A stretch of DNA of 9,630 nt from Candidatus Bipolaricaulota bacterium (GTDB lineage: Bacteria > Bipolaricaulota > Bipolaricaulia > UBA7950 > UBA9294): the NCBI GenBank assembly GCA_020350845.1, contig CP070725.1, positions 1,467,430 through 1,477,059 on the forward strand, written 5' to 3'. The position numbers and the translations under genes are program-made. How positions within the stretch are numbered: position 1 is the first letter of the stretch; each line of letters starts with the position of its first letter. Positions 1-5,615 of this stretch are shown here, piece by piece. A model generated the notes under the pieces. The model did no database searches and was not told the origin of the DNA. It saw only the letters and a program-made list of their open reading frames with translations.

Positions 1-211
1 GAGGGGCTTCATCTATGTGGCGGACACGCTGCGGTGTGTGGTCATGGTGTTTGACAGAGACTTTAACTTCCAGATGGAGTTCGGCTACCGGGGACCTCGG
101 CCAGACAACCTGATCGGTCCCAGGAATCTGGCCACAAATGGCAGGAGCAAGCTCTACGTGTCCCAGGTCAGAAGGAGAGGGGTTAGCGTTTTCGAGATAG
201 GCTCTGACTGA
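1..211 (+). CDS. NHL-repeat protein, C-terminal fragment
   Basis: The frame is open from base 2 to a TGA at 209-211, giving the last 69 residues of a protein that begins outside the window. The segments GFIYVADT and SKLYVSQV, each followed by a hydrophobic strand (VVMVFD; GVSVFEIG), and the intervening IGPRNLATN match the period and consensus of NHL repeats, the blades of a beta-propeller. About one and a half blades are visible, ending just after the last strand as expected for propeller closure. Such proteins are usually extracytoplasmic or periplasmic binding/scaffold propellers; the partner cannot be told from this end. Oddities: Arg is encoded largely by AGG/AGA and the local G+C is about 55-58%, unlike the GC-rich genes that follow. 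There is no clear terminator after the stop. NHL identity is fairly sure; function is unknown. Confidence 0.7.
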   Translation, partial: RGFIYVADTLRCVVMVFDRDFNFQMEFGYRGPRPDNLIGPRNLATNGRSKLYVSQVRRRGVSVFEIGSD

Positions 212-268
212 CCAAAAACGGAAGAGCGGCTTCTGCCAGACCAGACAGAAGGGGGGTGGTCAAGCAAA

Positions 269-299
269 TTCAAAGAGCAAAGAAAGCGTTGGGTAGCAT
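269..299 (+). promoter_or_regulatory. Possible promoter of the riboswitch transcript
   Basis: TAGCAT at 294-299 fits the TANNNT -10 pattern. TTCAAA at 269-274 is a weak -35 at a long 19-base spacing. The stretch 261-290 is the most A-rich part of the leader. Transcription would begin near base 306, about 25 nt before the aptamer P1 stem, which is a sensible geometry. The -35 match is poor, so this is only the best candidate in the gap after the NHL gene. Confidence 0.3.
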
Positions 300-331
300 G
301 CGTTGCCGGAAGGGCCGGCAATATCCAAGCA

Positions 332-416
332 CCCTCCGAAAAGGGTAAACCCATCGCGAGGTGGGGGCACAAAGCTGCGGGACCCGCGGGTCGGCCGAGC
401 TGCCAGGGTTGGGAGG
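332..416 (+). promoter_or_regulatory. c-di-GMP-I (GEMM-I)-like riboswitch aptamer
   Basis: The GEMM-I core is recognisable. AGGGTAAACC at 342-351 corresponds to AGGGCAAACC of the Vibrio Vc2 aptamer. P2 is CCCATC 350-355 paired with GGTGGG 360-365 and closed by the GNRA tetraloop GCGA at 356-359. Then comes GGGGCACAAAGC (364-375), matching GGGACGCAAAGC, with the intercalating adenine (Vc2 A47) at 371. A P3 region with a strong inner hairpin (GACCC 381-385, GGGTC 388-392) is followed by GAGCTGCCAGGGTT (397-410). P1 is a perfect 6-bp helix, CCCTCC 332-337 with GGGAGG 411-416. The base equivalent to Vc2 G20 is G344, which in the known family favours c-di-GMP; the cGAMP-type variants carry A there. 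Weak point: the expected CC after GGGUU, which includes the C that pairs with the second guanine of the ligand, is not seen, so the 3' strand is divergent. It sits about 135 bases upstream of a secreted-protein gene, a typical context. Confidence 0.62.
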
Positions 417-461
417 CGGCTTGAGGCCTGTGCGGCGGTGGGGGAACGTGGCGAGGAGAGG

Positions 462-495
462 ACCCGTCTGCTTCGAGCAGGCGGGTTTCGTCTTG
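462..495 (+). terminator. Terminator-like hairpin in the riboswitch expression platform
   Basis: ACCCGTCTGC (462-471) pairs with GCAGGCGGGT (477-486) across the loop TTCGA. This makes a 10-bp stem with one U-G pair, followed by a modest U-rich tail (TTTCGTCTT, 486-494). It lies between the aptamer and the start codon, where an expression-platform terminator would be. The tail is interrupted, so termination may be partial. Confidence 0.55.
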
Positions 496-518
496 CCGGC
501 CGGCGCGCGGCCTTGAGA

Positions 519-544
519 TCCTCCGAAGCAGTGGAGCAAGGAGG
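519..544 (+). promoter_or_regulatory. Ribosome binding site with possible anti-Shine-Dalgarno
   Basis: AAGGAGG at 538-544 lies 6 bases before the ATG at 551 and fixes that start. CCTCC at 520-524 is complementary to the GGAGG of the site (540-544) across a 15-base loop. The same CCTCC is also complementary to GGAGG at 412-416, the 3' strand of aptamer P1. Ligand-stabilised P1 could therefore free CCTCC to mask the ribosome site. The pairings are visible; the switching logic is inference. Confidence 0.4.
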
Positions 545-550
545 CTCTCG

Positions 551-1741
551 ATGAAACGCGTCAGGTGGTGTTGGCTCGTGGCTGCATGTCTCGTGCTCGC
601 AGGACTGGCGGCGCACGCCTTGCCGGTGGAGTTCTCGGTCGATTCGGCGCCGAACGTCTATGGCTCGCCCGACTGGACCCCGTGGTGGGACGCAACGAAG
701 GCGGACACCGTGGCGGGCGGGATCACGGACCTGCGCACGGGGACATTCCCCGGCACGTCATACATCATCCCCGTGGACGAGACGGTGTACAGCTTCGGCG
801 ACCTCGGGAAGCGACTTCACTGGGTCTACTGGGTTCCCGGCGAAGACGTCGCCTCGCTCGACGGGTTGCTCGAGGTGAAATGGGTCGTCGACTGGTACGG
901 GACCGACTGGACCTACGAGGGCGGCGGCTGGGCTCCGGACGGGCCCGACGTCGGCTGGAGCGAGCCGACGCGTTGGGAGGACTACGGCGGCGGAACGATC
1001 GGCTCCGTGGGATTCGCGTGGTGGGCCTGCTACCCGTCGAACGATCCTGCGCTGCTCGACGCCGAGCTCGAGCTGTACTGGGAAGCCCAGACCTTCGCGC
1101 TCGGGCAGGTGCGCGTCCGCGACTCGGTCTCCGATCCGTGGTCGGTGACGAGCATCCGACTGGAGATCGTGCCGCGCGACGTCTTCACCTTCGTCGAGGA
1201 ACACGGCTTGAGCCTCGACCACGCGTTCCTGCTGGCATCGCTCCCCGGCCGCGCCGCCGAGGCGCTTCTCCGCGCGATGGAGAGATTCGGCCTGGATATC
1301 CATCGTATCCTCGATCTGCTCGATCGGTTCGGCGCCCGCTCCCTGGTCCGGGCGGCAACCTTCGGAAGATCTCGCGCGGAGTTCATGCGACTCCTGATGG
1401 GATACGAGTTCGCGGCGGGAGGCGGGGGAATCGAAGGGACCTTCGGGATCCTCCCGGGCTACACGGAGGGAGAAAGCCTGTCGATCTCCTTCATCCTCCT
1501 CGATCCGGTGACCGGTGAGGAAGTCGACGATGCGTTGGTCACTGCGACGATCTGCTCGACACCCGACGACGGGCCGGCGGCAATCCACTTCTTCGCGGTC
1601 GTCCCCTTCGATGAGGAACGTGCGGAGTACGCGCTCGACATCGATCTCTCAGGACTCGCGCCGGGAGCGTACCAGTTGTTCCTGGGAACGGACGACGGGG
1701 GCGTCCAGCAGGTCTCCTTCGAGATCGTGTCCGGCGAATAG
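551..1741 (+). CDS. Secreted Trp-rich protein of unknown function, probably c-di-GMP controlled
   Basis: This 396-residue protein is not recognised as a known family. Residues 1-24 form a classical signal peptide: KRVR, a hydrophobic core, then AHA before the likely cleavage at Leu24. Residues 25-208 look beta-rich and carry about 15 Trp, with clusters such as WTPWW (42-46), HWVYW (90-94) and FAWWACY (156-161), suggesting an exposed or ligand-binding beta domain. Residues 210-290 are predicted helical and amphipathic (two Leu/Arg-rich helices). After a glycine-rich hinge (GGGG, ~290-293), residues 294-396 resemble an Ig-like/beta-sandwich module ending in LSGLAPGAYQLFLGTDDG and a final strand. 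No sortase motif, lipobox or C-terminal membrane segment is seen, so it is probably periplasmic or released. The start is set by AAGGAGG at 538-544. Its long leader contains a GEMM-like aptamer, implying control by c-di-GMP and a surface, adhesion or matrix role; that role is inference. Confidence 0.85.
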   Translation: MKRVRWCWLVAACLVLAGLAAHALPVEFSVDSAPNVYGSPDWTPWWDATKADTVAGGITDLRTGTFPGTSYIIPVDETVYSFGDLGKRLHWVYWVPGEDVASLDGLLEVKWVVDWYGTDWTYEGGGWAPDGPDVGWSEPTRWEDYGGGTIGSVGFAWWACYPSNDPALLDAELELYWEAQTFALGQVRVRDSVSDPWSVTSIRLEIVPRDVFTFVEEHGLSLDHAFLLASLPGRAAEALLRAMERFGLDIHRILDLLDRFGARSLVRAATFGRSRAEFMRLLMGYEFAAGGGGIEGTFGILPGYTEGESLSISFILLDPVTGEEVDDALVTATICSTPDDGPAAIHFFAVVPFDEERAEYALDIDLSGLAPGAYQLFLGTDDGGVQQVSFEIVSGE

Positions 1742-1770
1742 CCGCGAGGCGGCTGACGAGCTTCTGACGG

Positions 1771-1797
1771 GAGCCGCTCGCCCCGGGCGAGCGGCTC
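1771..1797 (+). terminator. Perfect 13-bp hairpin after the secreted-protein gene
   Basis: GAGCCGCTCGCCC (1771-1783) is exactly complementary to GGGCGAGCGGCTC (1785-1797), with one base between them, so the real loop is probably 3-5 nt. It begins 29 bases after the TAG of the upstream gene. There is no uridine run after the stem (TCGATCAT), so if it terminates it does so without a canonical U-tract, or it protects the 3' end. Confidence 0.6.
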
Positions 1798-1925
1798 TCG
1801 ATCATGGAGGCATGGGGCACCGCGGCCTCGCGCCGCCCACGGGTCTGCTGTACAGTGCCTCCTCGAGTGAAGGACCCATCCCGTGCGCGGCGAGCGCGTC
1901 GCGCCAGACGCTGGAGGTAGATACG

Positions 1926-2429
1926 ATGAGCGATCCCCTGGCACTGTTCACCCAGAGACGTTCGGTCCGCGACTTCACCGGAGAGGCGATCCCTCGCGAC
2001 TCGCTGGAGACCGCTCTACGCGCCGCGATGGCGGCGCCCTCGGGGAACAACGGCAAGCCCTGGAGCTTCCTCGTCGTGACCCAACCCGACACGATCAAGA
2101 GGCTCTGTGACGCCCACCCCTACGCGAAGTTCGGCTATGAGGCGGGGGCAATGGTGATCCCCTTCGGGGAGAAGGAGGGCAAGCGCTGGTTCGATCAGGA
2201 CATGGGCGCGGCCACGGAGAACTTCCTTCTCGCAATCGCGGCCCTCGGACTGGGCGCCACGTGGTGTGGCATGACGGAGGACCTACAGGAAGCGATCCGA
2301 CCGCTCGTCGGCCTCCCGGGGACCCAGTGGGCGTTTGCCCTCATTCCCGTGGGAGTGCCTGAGGAGCGCCCCACGCCGCGGACGCAGTACGAGGACGAAC
2401 GAGTGCACTGGGAGCGCTATCGGGGCTAG
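1926..2429 (+). CDS. Nitroreductase family protein (small FMN-dependent oxidoreductase)
   Basis: This 167-residue protein has the compact nitroreductase fold signature. The N-terminal RRSVRDFTGE (11-20) supplies the Arg/Ser contacts to FMN phosphate. APSGNNGKPWSFLVV (37-51) is the typical APS-x-NxQPW motif, with Lys in place of the usual Gln. GAATENFLLAIAALGLGATWCG (about 95-115) is the conserved dimer/FMN helix and loop. Members use NAD(P)H and bound FMN to reduce quinones, nitro compounds or similar acceptors in the cytoplasm; the natural substrate cannot be predicted. The ATG at 1926 is chosen because GGAGGT at 1913-1918 precedes it by 7 bases and the family motif starts about 10 residues in; the frame is open further upstream but shows no homology. 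TACAGT at 1851-1856 could be a -10 but lacks a -35. A separate, longer nitroreductase lies at 6331-7116 and is not closely similar. Confidence 0.9.
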   Translation: MSDPLALFTQRRSVRDFTGEAIPRDSLETALRAAMAAPSGNNGKPWSFLVVTQPDTIKRLCDAHPYAKFGYEAGAMVIPFGEKEGKRWFDQDMGAATENFLLAIAALGLGATWCGMTEDLQEAIRPLVGLPGTQWAFALIPVGVPEERPTPRTQYEDERVHWERYRG

Positions 2430-2467
2430 CGGGAAGCTTCTCGGCCAGGCGCCGCACGCGCTCCCTC

Positions 2468-2496
2468 TTGACGGTCGCCGGCGGACGCGCTATGCT
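2468..2496 (+). promoter_or_regulatory. Strong sigma70-type promoter for the structured RNA
   Basis: TTGACG (2468-2473) and TATGCT (2491-2496) are separated by exactly 17 bases, each close to the -35 and -10 consensus. This is the best promoter match I found in the window. The start point would fall near 2503-2505, one to three bases before the first paired base of the hairpin array at 2506. Confidence 0.8.
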
Positions 2497-2502
2497 GTCC
2501 GC

Positions 2503-2655
2503 TATCATGACGAGGATGACGACGTTTCAGACGAGCCTGAGCCCGTGGTACGTCTTCATTCACGTCATGCGTGCTGGGTAATCCGCCGCGCAACGGACAG
2601 AGAGCGCGCGGAGCCCAGACGCAAGACTGCAGGACTACCTGCGGTCTTTCTGTTT
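2503..2655 (+). ncRNA. Novel structured RNA (small RNA or attenuator leader), unassigned family
   Basis: Three consecutive hairpins fill the interval almost without gaps. Hairpin 1: CATGACG 2506-2512 pairs with CGTCATG 2563-2569. Inside it, after a 3x3 internal loop, ATGACGACGT 2516-2525 pairs with ACGTCTTCAT 2550-2559 (one mismatch) around a 24-nt apical region. Hairpin 2: CGT 2570-2572/ACG 2619-2621, CTGGGT 2574-2579/GCCCAG 2613-2618, TCCGC 2582-2586/GCGGA 2608-2612 and GCGC 2588-2591/GCGC 2604-2607, with small bulges and a 12-nt loop (2592-2603). Hairpin 3 is the intrinsic terminator at 2623-2655. A near-consensus promoter places the 5' end at the base of hairpin 1, giving a transcript of about 150 nt. 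I see no match to 6S, 4.5S/SRP, RNase P, tmRNA or a known riboswitch core. The zinc-ribbon gene begins 55 nt after the terminator tail, so the RNA may be free-standing or a cis-acting leader. Pairings are seen in the sequence; function is unknown. Confidence 0.65.
2623..2655 (+). terminator. Intrinsic terminator/attenuator of the structured RNA
   Basis: AAGACTGCAGG (2623-2633) pairs with CCTGCGGTCTT (2638-2648) over the loop ACTA. The 11-bp stem has one U-G pair and is followed by TTTCTGTTT (2647-2655). This is the only hairpin in the window with both a long stem and a good U-rich tail. It lies upstream of the zinc-ribbon gene, so read-through would be needed if that gene uses the promoter at 2468. 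Confidence 0.8.
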
Positions 2656-2709
2656 GGAGAGAGACTAGGGGCGACGCAGGTCGCGCGGAGAACGACGAAG
2701 GAGGTGAGG

Positions 2710-2913
2710 ATGCCCATCACGACATGTCCCATGTGCGAAGAGAGGATCGTAGTGCTACGCCCGGTCCCCTACCCCATTCGGCAGATCCGCTGTCCGACGT
2801 GCCGTACGAGGCTCGAGGTGGTCAGCGACCATCCGTTCACGGTCGGACTCCTCACCGATCGCGACCTGCAGCGGACGTCCGAGGGAAGCAACGCATGGGG
2901 AGCGAGGACGTAG
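2710..2913 (+). CDS. LysW-like zinc-ribbon small protein
   Basis: This 67-residue protein carries two zinc knuckles, TCPMC (Cys6, Cys9) and RCPTC (Cys28, Cys31), the usual four-Cys ribbon. The second knuckle is followed by RTRLEVVSDHPF, which closely matches the CPxCGxxLEVVSxDPL segment of LysW, the carrier protein that holds alpha-aminoadipate or glutamate through its C-terminal Glu during lysine/arginine synthesis. Here the acidic EDWGE tail is absent: the end is NAWGART, and the linker is basic rather than acidic. It is therefore probably a LysW-related zinc ribbon that is not an amino-acid carrier, perhaps binding protein or nucleic acid. No lysine or arginine pathway genes are nearby. 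The start is firm: AAGGAGGTGA ends just before GG-ATG. A small hairpin (GCGAC 2671-2675/GTCGC 2680-2684) lies in its leader. Upstream is the structured RNA and its terminator, which may control it. Confidence 0.82.
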   Translation: MPITTCPMCEERIVVLRPVPYPIRQIRCPTCRTRLEVVSDHPFTVGLLTDRDLQRTSEGSNAWGART

Positions 2914-2955
2914 CCGAAGAACTGCATGCAACCTCCTTGCAGCCTTCCTCTGTAC

Positions 2956-2985
2956 CGAGCGGGACCCCTCCGTGGGTCCCGCTCG
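2956..2985. terminator. Perfect 12-bp stem between convergent transcripts
   Basis: CGAGCGGGACCC (2956-2967) is exactly complementary to GGGTCCCGCTCG (2974-2985) around the loop CTCCGT. It sits 42 bases after the zinc-ribbon stop (plus strand) and 58 bases past the end of the last minus-strand gene, so it can serve both transcripts. Neither side has a U-run, like the stem at 1771-1797. The rest of the gap (2914-3043) shows nothing else clear. Confidence 0.6.
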
Positions 2986-3043
2986 CCCATTCGAGCCCGT
3001 AGGGAACGGCCTCCGGCTCCCGCACACCGCGTCGAACGTGAGG

Positions 3044-3217
3044 CTACGATTCGCTGCTCCGGCCGTCCTCCCCGCCCTTCTGCGCGCGGCGACGGGGCGC
3101 GCCCGGGTCCCCCGTCCGCAATCCTGTCGGCGGTCCGAGGATCTCGCGCAAGATCACGGCAAGATCGGGTCGTCCGCGCACCAGATCGCGAATCATCGTG
3201 CGTTTCGTCGTTCGCAT
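3044..3217 (-). CDS. 57-residue basic small protein, third gene of the nfeD-floA operon
   Basis: An ATG at 3217 abuts the TAG of floA (TAGATG) and opens a 57-codon frame to a TAG at 3044-3046. The N-terminal half reads MIRDLVRGRPDLA (8-20), then VILREILGPP (21-30) and TGLR, an amphipathic helix followed by a Pro-Pro turn. The second half is Arg/Lys/Gly-rich and probably disordered. A GGGGGAG run lies immediately before the floA stop but only 3-4 bases from this ATG, so translation probably relies on coupling with floA. Zero spacing, the same strand and an ordered N-terminal half argue for a real gene, perhaps a FloA or NfeD partner. The Bacillus operon also has a small third gene (yqfB), but I cannot claim homology. 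No function is assigned. Confidence 0.6.
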   Translation of the reverse strand: MRTTKRTMIRDLVRGRPDLAVILREILGPPTGLRTGDPGAPRRRAQKGGEDGRSSES

Positions 3218-4204
3218 CTACTCCCCCGCCGGGGGCGCCACGGGCGGCGATCCCTCGTCGCCGGCAAACCCCTCGCGCATCCTCGTGTCGGCGCGCAGGT
3301 TCTGCATCCGGTAGTAGTCCATGACCCCGAACTGTCCGCTTCGGAATGCCTCCGCGATCGCTCGCGGGATCTCGGCCTCGGCCTCGACAACGGCAGCGCG
3401 GCGCTCCTGCACGAGGGCGGTCATCTCCTGCTCCTGAGCGACCGCCATCGCCCGCCGCTCCTCGGCTCGTGCGCGAGCGACCTTGAGATCGGCCTCAGCT
3501 TGATCGGTCTGCAACTGGGCGCCGATGTTCTTCCCGACATCTACATCGGCGATGTCGATCGACAGCAGCTCGAACGCCGTGCCCGCATCGAGGCCCTTCT
3601 CCAGGACCAGGGTCGAGATCTTGTCCGGGTTCTCGAGGACCTCCTTGTGAGAGTTCGCGGAACCGATCGCAGAGACGATCCCCTCTCCGACGCGCGCGAT
3701 CACGGTTTCCTCCGTCGCCCCTCCGACCAGCTGATCGATGTTCGCGCGAACGGTCACCTTGGCGATCGCGAACAGCTGAATCCCGTCGGCGGCCACCGCG
3801 CCGACGCGCGGCGTCTCGATCACCCGGGGGTTGACCGACATCGCCACCGCATCGTAGACGTCCCTCCCCGCAAGATCGATCGCCGCCGCGCGCTGGAAGT
3901 CGAGAGCGATCTCCGCCTTGTCCGCCGAGATCAGCGCACGGGCGACGCGTTCGACGTTCCCGCCTGCCAGGTAGTGTGCCTCGAGGTCGGAGGTCGACAA
4001 CTTCAGACCCGCCTTCCAGGCGGCGATCATCGGGACGACCACGCGATGGGGGTTCACTTTCCGCAATCTCATGCCGATGAACGTCATCGGACCGATCGGT
4101 ACCCCGGCGGCGAGAGCGGACACCCAAAGACCGACCGGGACGAAGTAGAAGAACATCCACACGAACAACAGTGCCGCGACCGCAGCCGCGATGTAGCCGA
4201 TCAT
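3218..4204 (-). CDS. floA: Flotillin-like protein FloA
   Basis: This 328-residue protein is close to the usual FloA length (about 330). Residues 3-24 and about 25-46 are hydrophobic and form the N-terminal membrane hairpin. Residues about 47-230 are the SPFH/band-7 region, with typical FloA segments ([46 protein letters not shown] region at 154-182; [19 protein letters not shown] at 222-240). Residues 236-285 are an Ala/Glu/Arg-rich coiled coil. The conserved tail [18 protein letters not shown] is at 293-310, before a Pro-rich end. FloA oligomerises in functional membrane microdomains and organises membrane protein complexes. It starts at an ATG overlapping the nfeD TGA (ATGA), so the two are translationally coupled, and a 57-residue ORF follows directly. 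This nfeD-floA pairing is the classical one known from Bacillus yqeZ-yqfA and many phyla. Confidence 0.97.
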   Translation of the reverse strand: MIGYIAAAVAALLFVWMFFYFVPVGLWVSALAAGVPIGPMTFIGMRLRKVNPHRVVVPMIAAWKAGLKLSTSDLEAHYLAGGNVERVARALISADKAEIALDFQRAAAIDLAGRDVYDAVAMSVNPRVIETPRVGAVAADGIQLFAIAKVTVRANIDQLVGGATEETVIARVGEGIVSAIGSANSHKEVLENPDKISTLVLEKGLDAGTAFELLSIDIADVDVGKNIGAQLQTDQAEADLKVARARAEERRAMAVAQEQEMTALVQERRAAVVEAEAEIPRAIAEAFRSGQFGVMDYYRMQNLRADTRMREGFAGDEGSPPVAPPAGE

Positions 4205-5550
4205 TCCCGCTCGCCTCCTTCGATCCTGCGCACGACCTTACGAATCCCGGCGTCCTCCACCACCTCGATGGCAGTCCCCTTCGCGAGATAGCCTTCCTGG
4301 CAGACGACATCGATCCGCTCCTCTCCGAACCGACCGACGCCCACGGGACGAAGATCCGTGGCGGCGGTCCCGCGCATCCCCGCCCAGGAGTCCCTCCCTT
4401 CCACGGGCCCACGTCGGCGGAACGCCCGACCGGAGATCGTCGACGACAGGATGACCCCGCCGAAGCGAAGCCTCGTCTTCGGGAGTCTCGCAAGGAGCAC
4501 CACGGCGACCGCGATGCCGACGAGGACCGCCGCGCTGACCACAGCGATCGCACGGAGCGCCGCCTCACGATCCGTGAGCGGGCCGACCATCGCCGTGTAG
4601 AAGCCGAGGCCGATGAGCACCAGGCCGGCGAGGCCGGCGGCGCCGAAGTCGGCGGCGGTGAACACGAAGATCTCGAGAAACACCGCAAGCACGCCTCCGA
4701 GCAGAAGAGCGATCGACTCCCAGCCGGCGAGACCGACAAGCACGTGGGACCAGAAGAACGCCCCGAGACATGCGATCCCGAGGATCCCCGCGACGCCGAA
4801 CCCGGGTACGAGCATCTCCACAATCAGCCCCACGAGTCCGACGGCGATCAGAATCGCGGCCAGCCAGCGCGTCGTCAGGATCTCGAGCACGCGGTCGATC
4901 GTCCTCGCCGCGTAGTCCACTCGCGGTTCGCCCTCGGCTCCGAGGAGCGCTAGCAGCGCCTCGAAGCTCCCCGCTTCGCCGTCGGAGTAGCCCCACGCCG
5001 CGGCCTGCGCGGCGGAGAGCGTGAGCAATCGATCCGCTTCCACCAGGTTCTCGACGGCGAGCGTCGGATCGACCATCGCCTCGGCGACCTCCGGCGGCCG
5101 CCCGAAGGCCTCCGCCGTCGACCGGAAGAGGCTGCGCGTCGCGGAGACAACCTTCTCCGACGCCTCCGCCACGCCCGTGCCGTCGAACACCACGGGCGTC
5201 GCCGCGCCGAGAACGCCACCCGGCGCAAACACGATCCGCTCACAGGAGATCGCCAGCAGCGCTCCCGCGGAGAACGCCTCGCGGTTGATGTAGGCGACGG
5301 TCGGGATCGTCGCATCGAGGATCGCGTCGCGACCCGCGACGGCGGCATCGAGGAGACCTCCCGGCGTGGCAAGGTCGATCACCACATGGGAGGCGCCGGC
5401 ATCGGCCGCAGCGGCGAGGCCGTTCCGCAGGTACGACACCGTACCGCGGCCGATCTCGCCATCCACCGTCAGCACCCAGACATCCCCCCAGGCCGCGGCC
5501 GCGACGAGAAACGCGAACAGGAAGGCAAGCAGCGAAACCCGCCGGATCAT
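4201..5550 (-). CDS. nfeD: NfeD-family membrane serine protease with OB-fold tail
   Basis: This 449-residue protein has the long, protease-containing NfeD layout. Residues 1-22 are a signal peptide or anchor. Residues 23-200 are a ClpP/SppA-type serine protease domain with the DLATPGG loop (59-65), the nucleophile in FSAGALLA (Ser94) and a probable general-base Lys133 (ASEKVV), matching the Ser-Lys dyad of the PH1510 type. Residues 229-375 hold about four or five membrane segments. Residues about 390-449 are the OB-fold NfeD domain ([14 protein letters not shown], then [19 protein letters not shown]). The family partners with flotillins/stomatins and is thought to cut membrane or stomatin-like proteins. 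The ATG at 5550 is preferred over an in-frame ATG at 5616 because the signal peptide starts there and a promoter -10 lies six bases upstream. No Shine-Dalgarno is present, so the mRNA looks leaderless. The gene overlaps floA by 4 bases. Confidence 0.95.
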   Translation of the reverse strand: MIRRVSLLAFLFAFLVAAAAWGDVWVLTVDGEIGRGTVSYLRNGLAAAADAGASHVVIDLATPGGLLDAAVAGRDAILDATIPTVAYINREAFSAGALLAISCERIVFAPGGVLGAATPVVFDGTGVAEASEKVVSATRSLFRSTAEAFGRPPEVAEAMVDPTLAVENLVEADRLLTLSAAQAAAWGYSDGEAGSFEALLALLGAEGEPRVDYAARTIDRVLEILTTRWLAAILIAVGLVGLIVEMLVPGFGVAGILGIACLGAFFWSHVLVGLAGWESIALLLGGVLAVFLEIFVFTAADFGAAGLAGLVLIGLGFYTAMVGPLTDREAALRAIAVVSAAVLVGIAVAVVLLARLPKTRLRFGGVILSSTISGRAFRRRGPVEGRDSWAGMRGTAATDLRPVGVGRFGEERIDVVCQEGYLAKGTAIEVVEDAGIRKVVRRIEGGERE

Positions 5551-5556
5551 GCATCC

Positions 5557-5586
5557 ATTGTAGGAGGAGACGCGCCGTGCCGACAA
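5557..5586 (-). promoter_or_regulatory. Promoter of the nfeD operon, apparently giving a leaderless mRNA
   Basis: Read on the minus strand, TTGTCG (5586-5581) and TACAAT (5562-5557) are spaced by 18 bases. Only six bases (GGATGC) separate the -10 from the ATG at 5550, so transcription should begin at or next to that A. The promoter lies wholly in the 65-base gap between the B3/4 gene and nfeD. Confidence 0.65.
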
Positions 5587-5615
5587 ACGGGCGGCCGCCT
5601 CGCTCCGAATCTGCA

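Noticed and set aside
332..416. cGAMP-specific GEMM-Ib variant
   Set aside because: The position equivalent to Vc2 G20 is G (344) rather than the A typical of cGAMP-responsive variants.
2503..2655. 6S, 4.5S/SRP or tmRNA identity for the structured RNA
   Set aside because: There is no single rod with a central bubble, no SRP tetraloop domain (GGAA-type receptor region) and no tRNA-like end; three serial hairpins do not fit these families.
2335..2709. N-terminal extension of the zinc-ribbon frame by about 125 codons
   Set aside because: It would run through the promoter, the hairpin array and the terminator. A perfect AAGGAGGTGA site and the family motif support the ATG at 2710.
2972..4291. 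A 439-codon open frame on the plus strand
   Set aside because: It is antisense to floA and the end of nfeD, with no recognisable domain and Arg/Asp/His-biased shadow composition.
3495..4823. A 442-codon open frame on the minus strand
   Set aside because: It is an alternative frame across nfeD and floA, both of which have unmistakable family motifs in their own frames.
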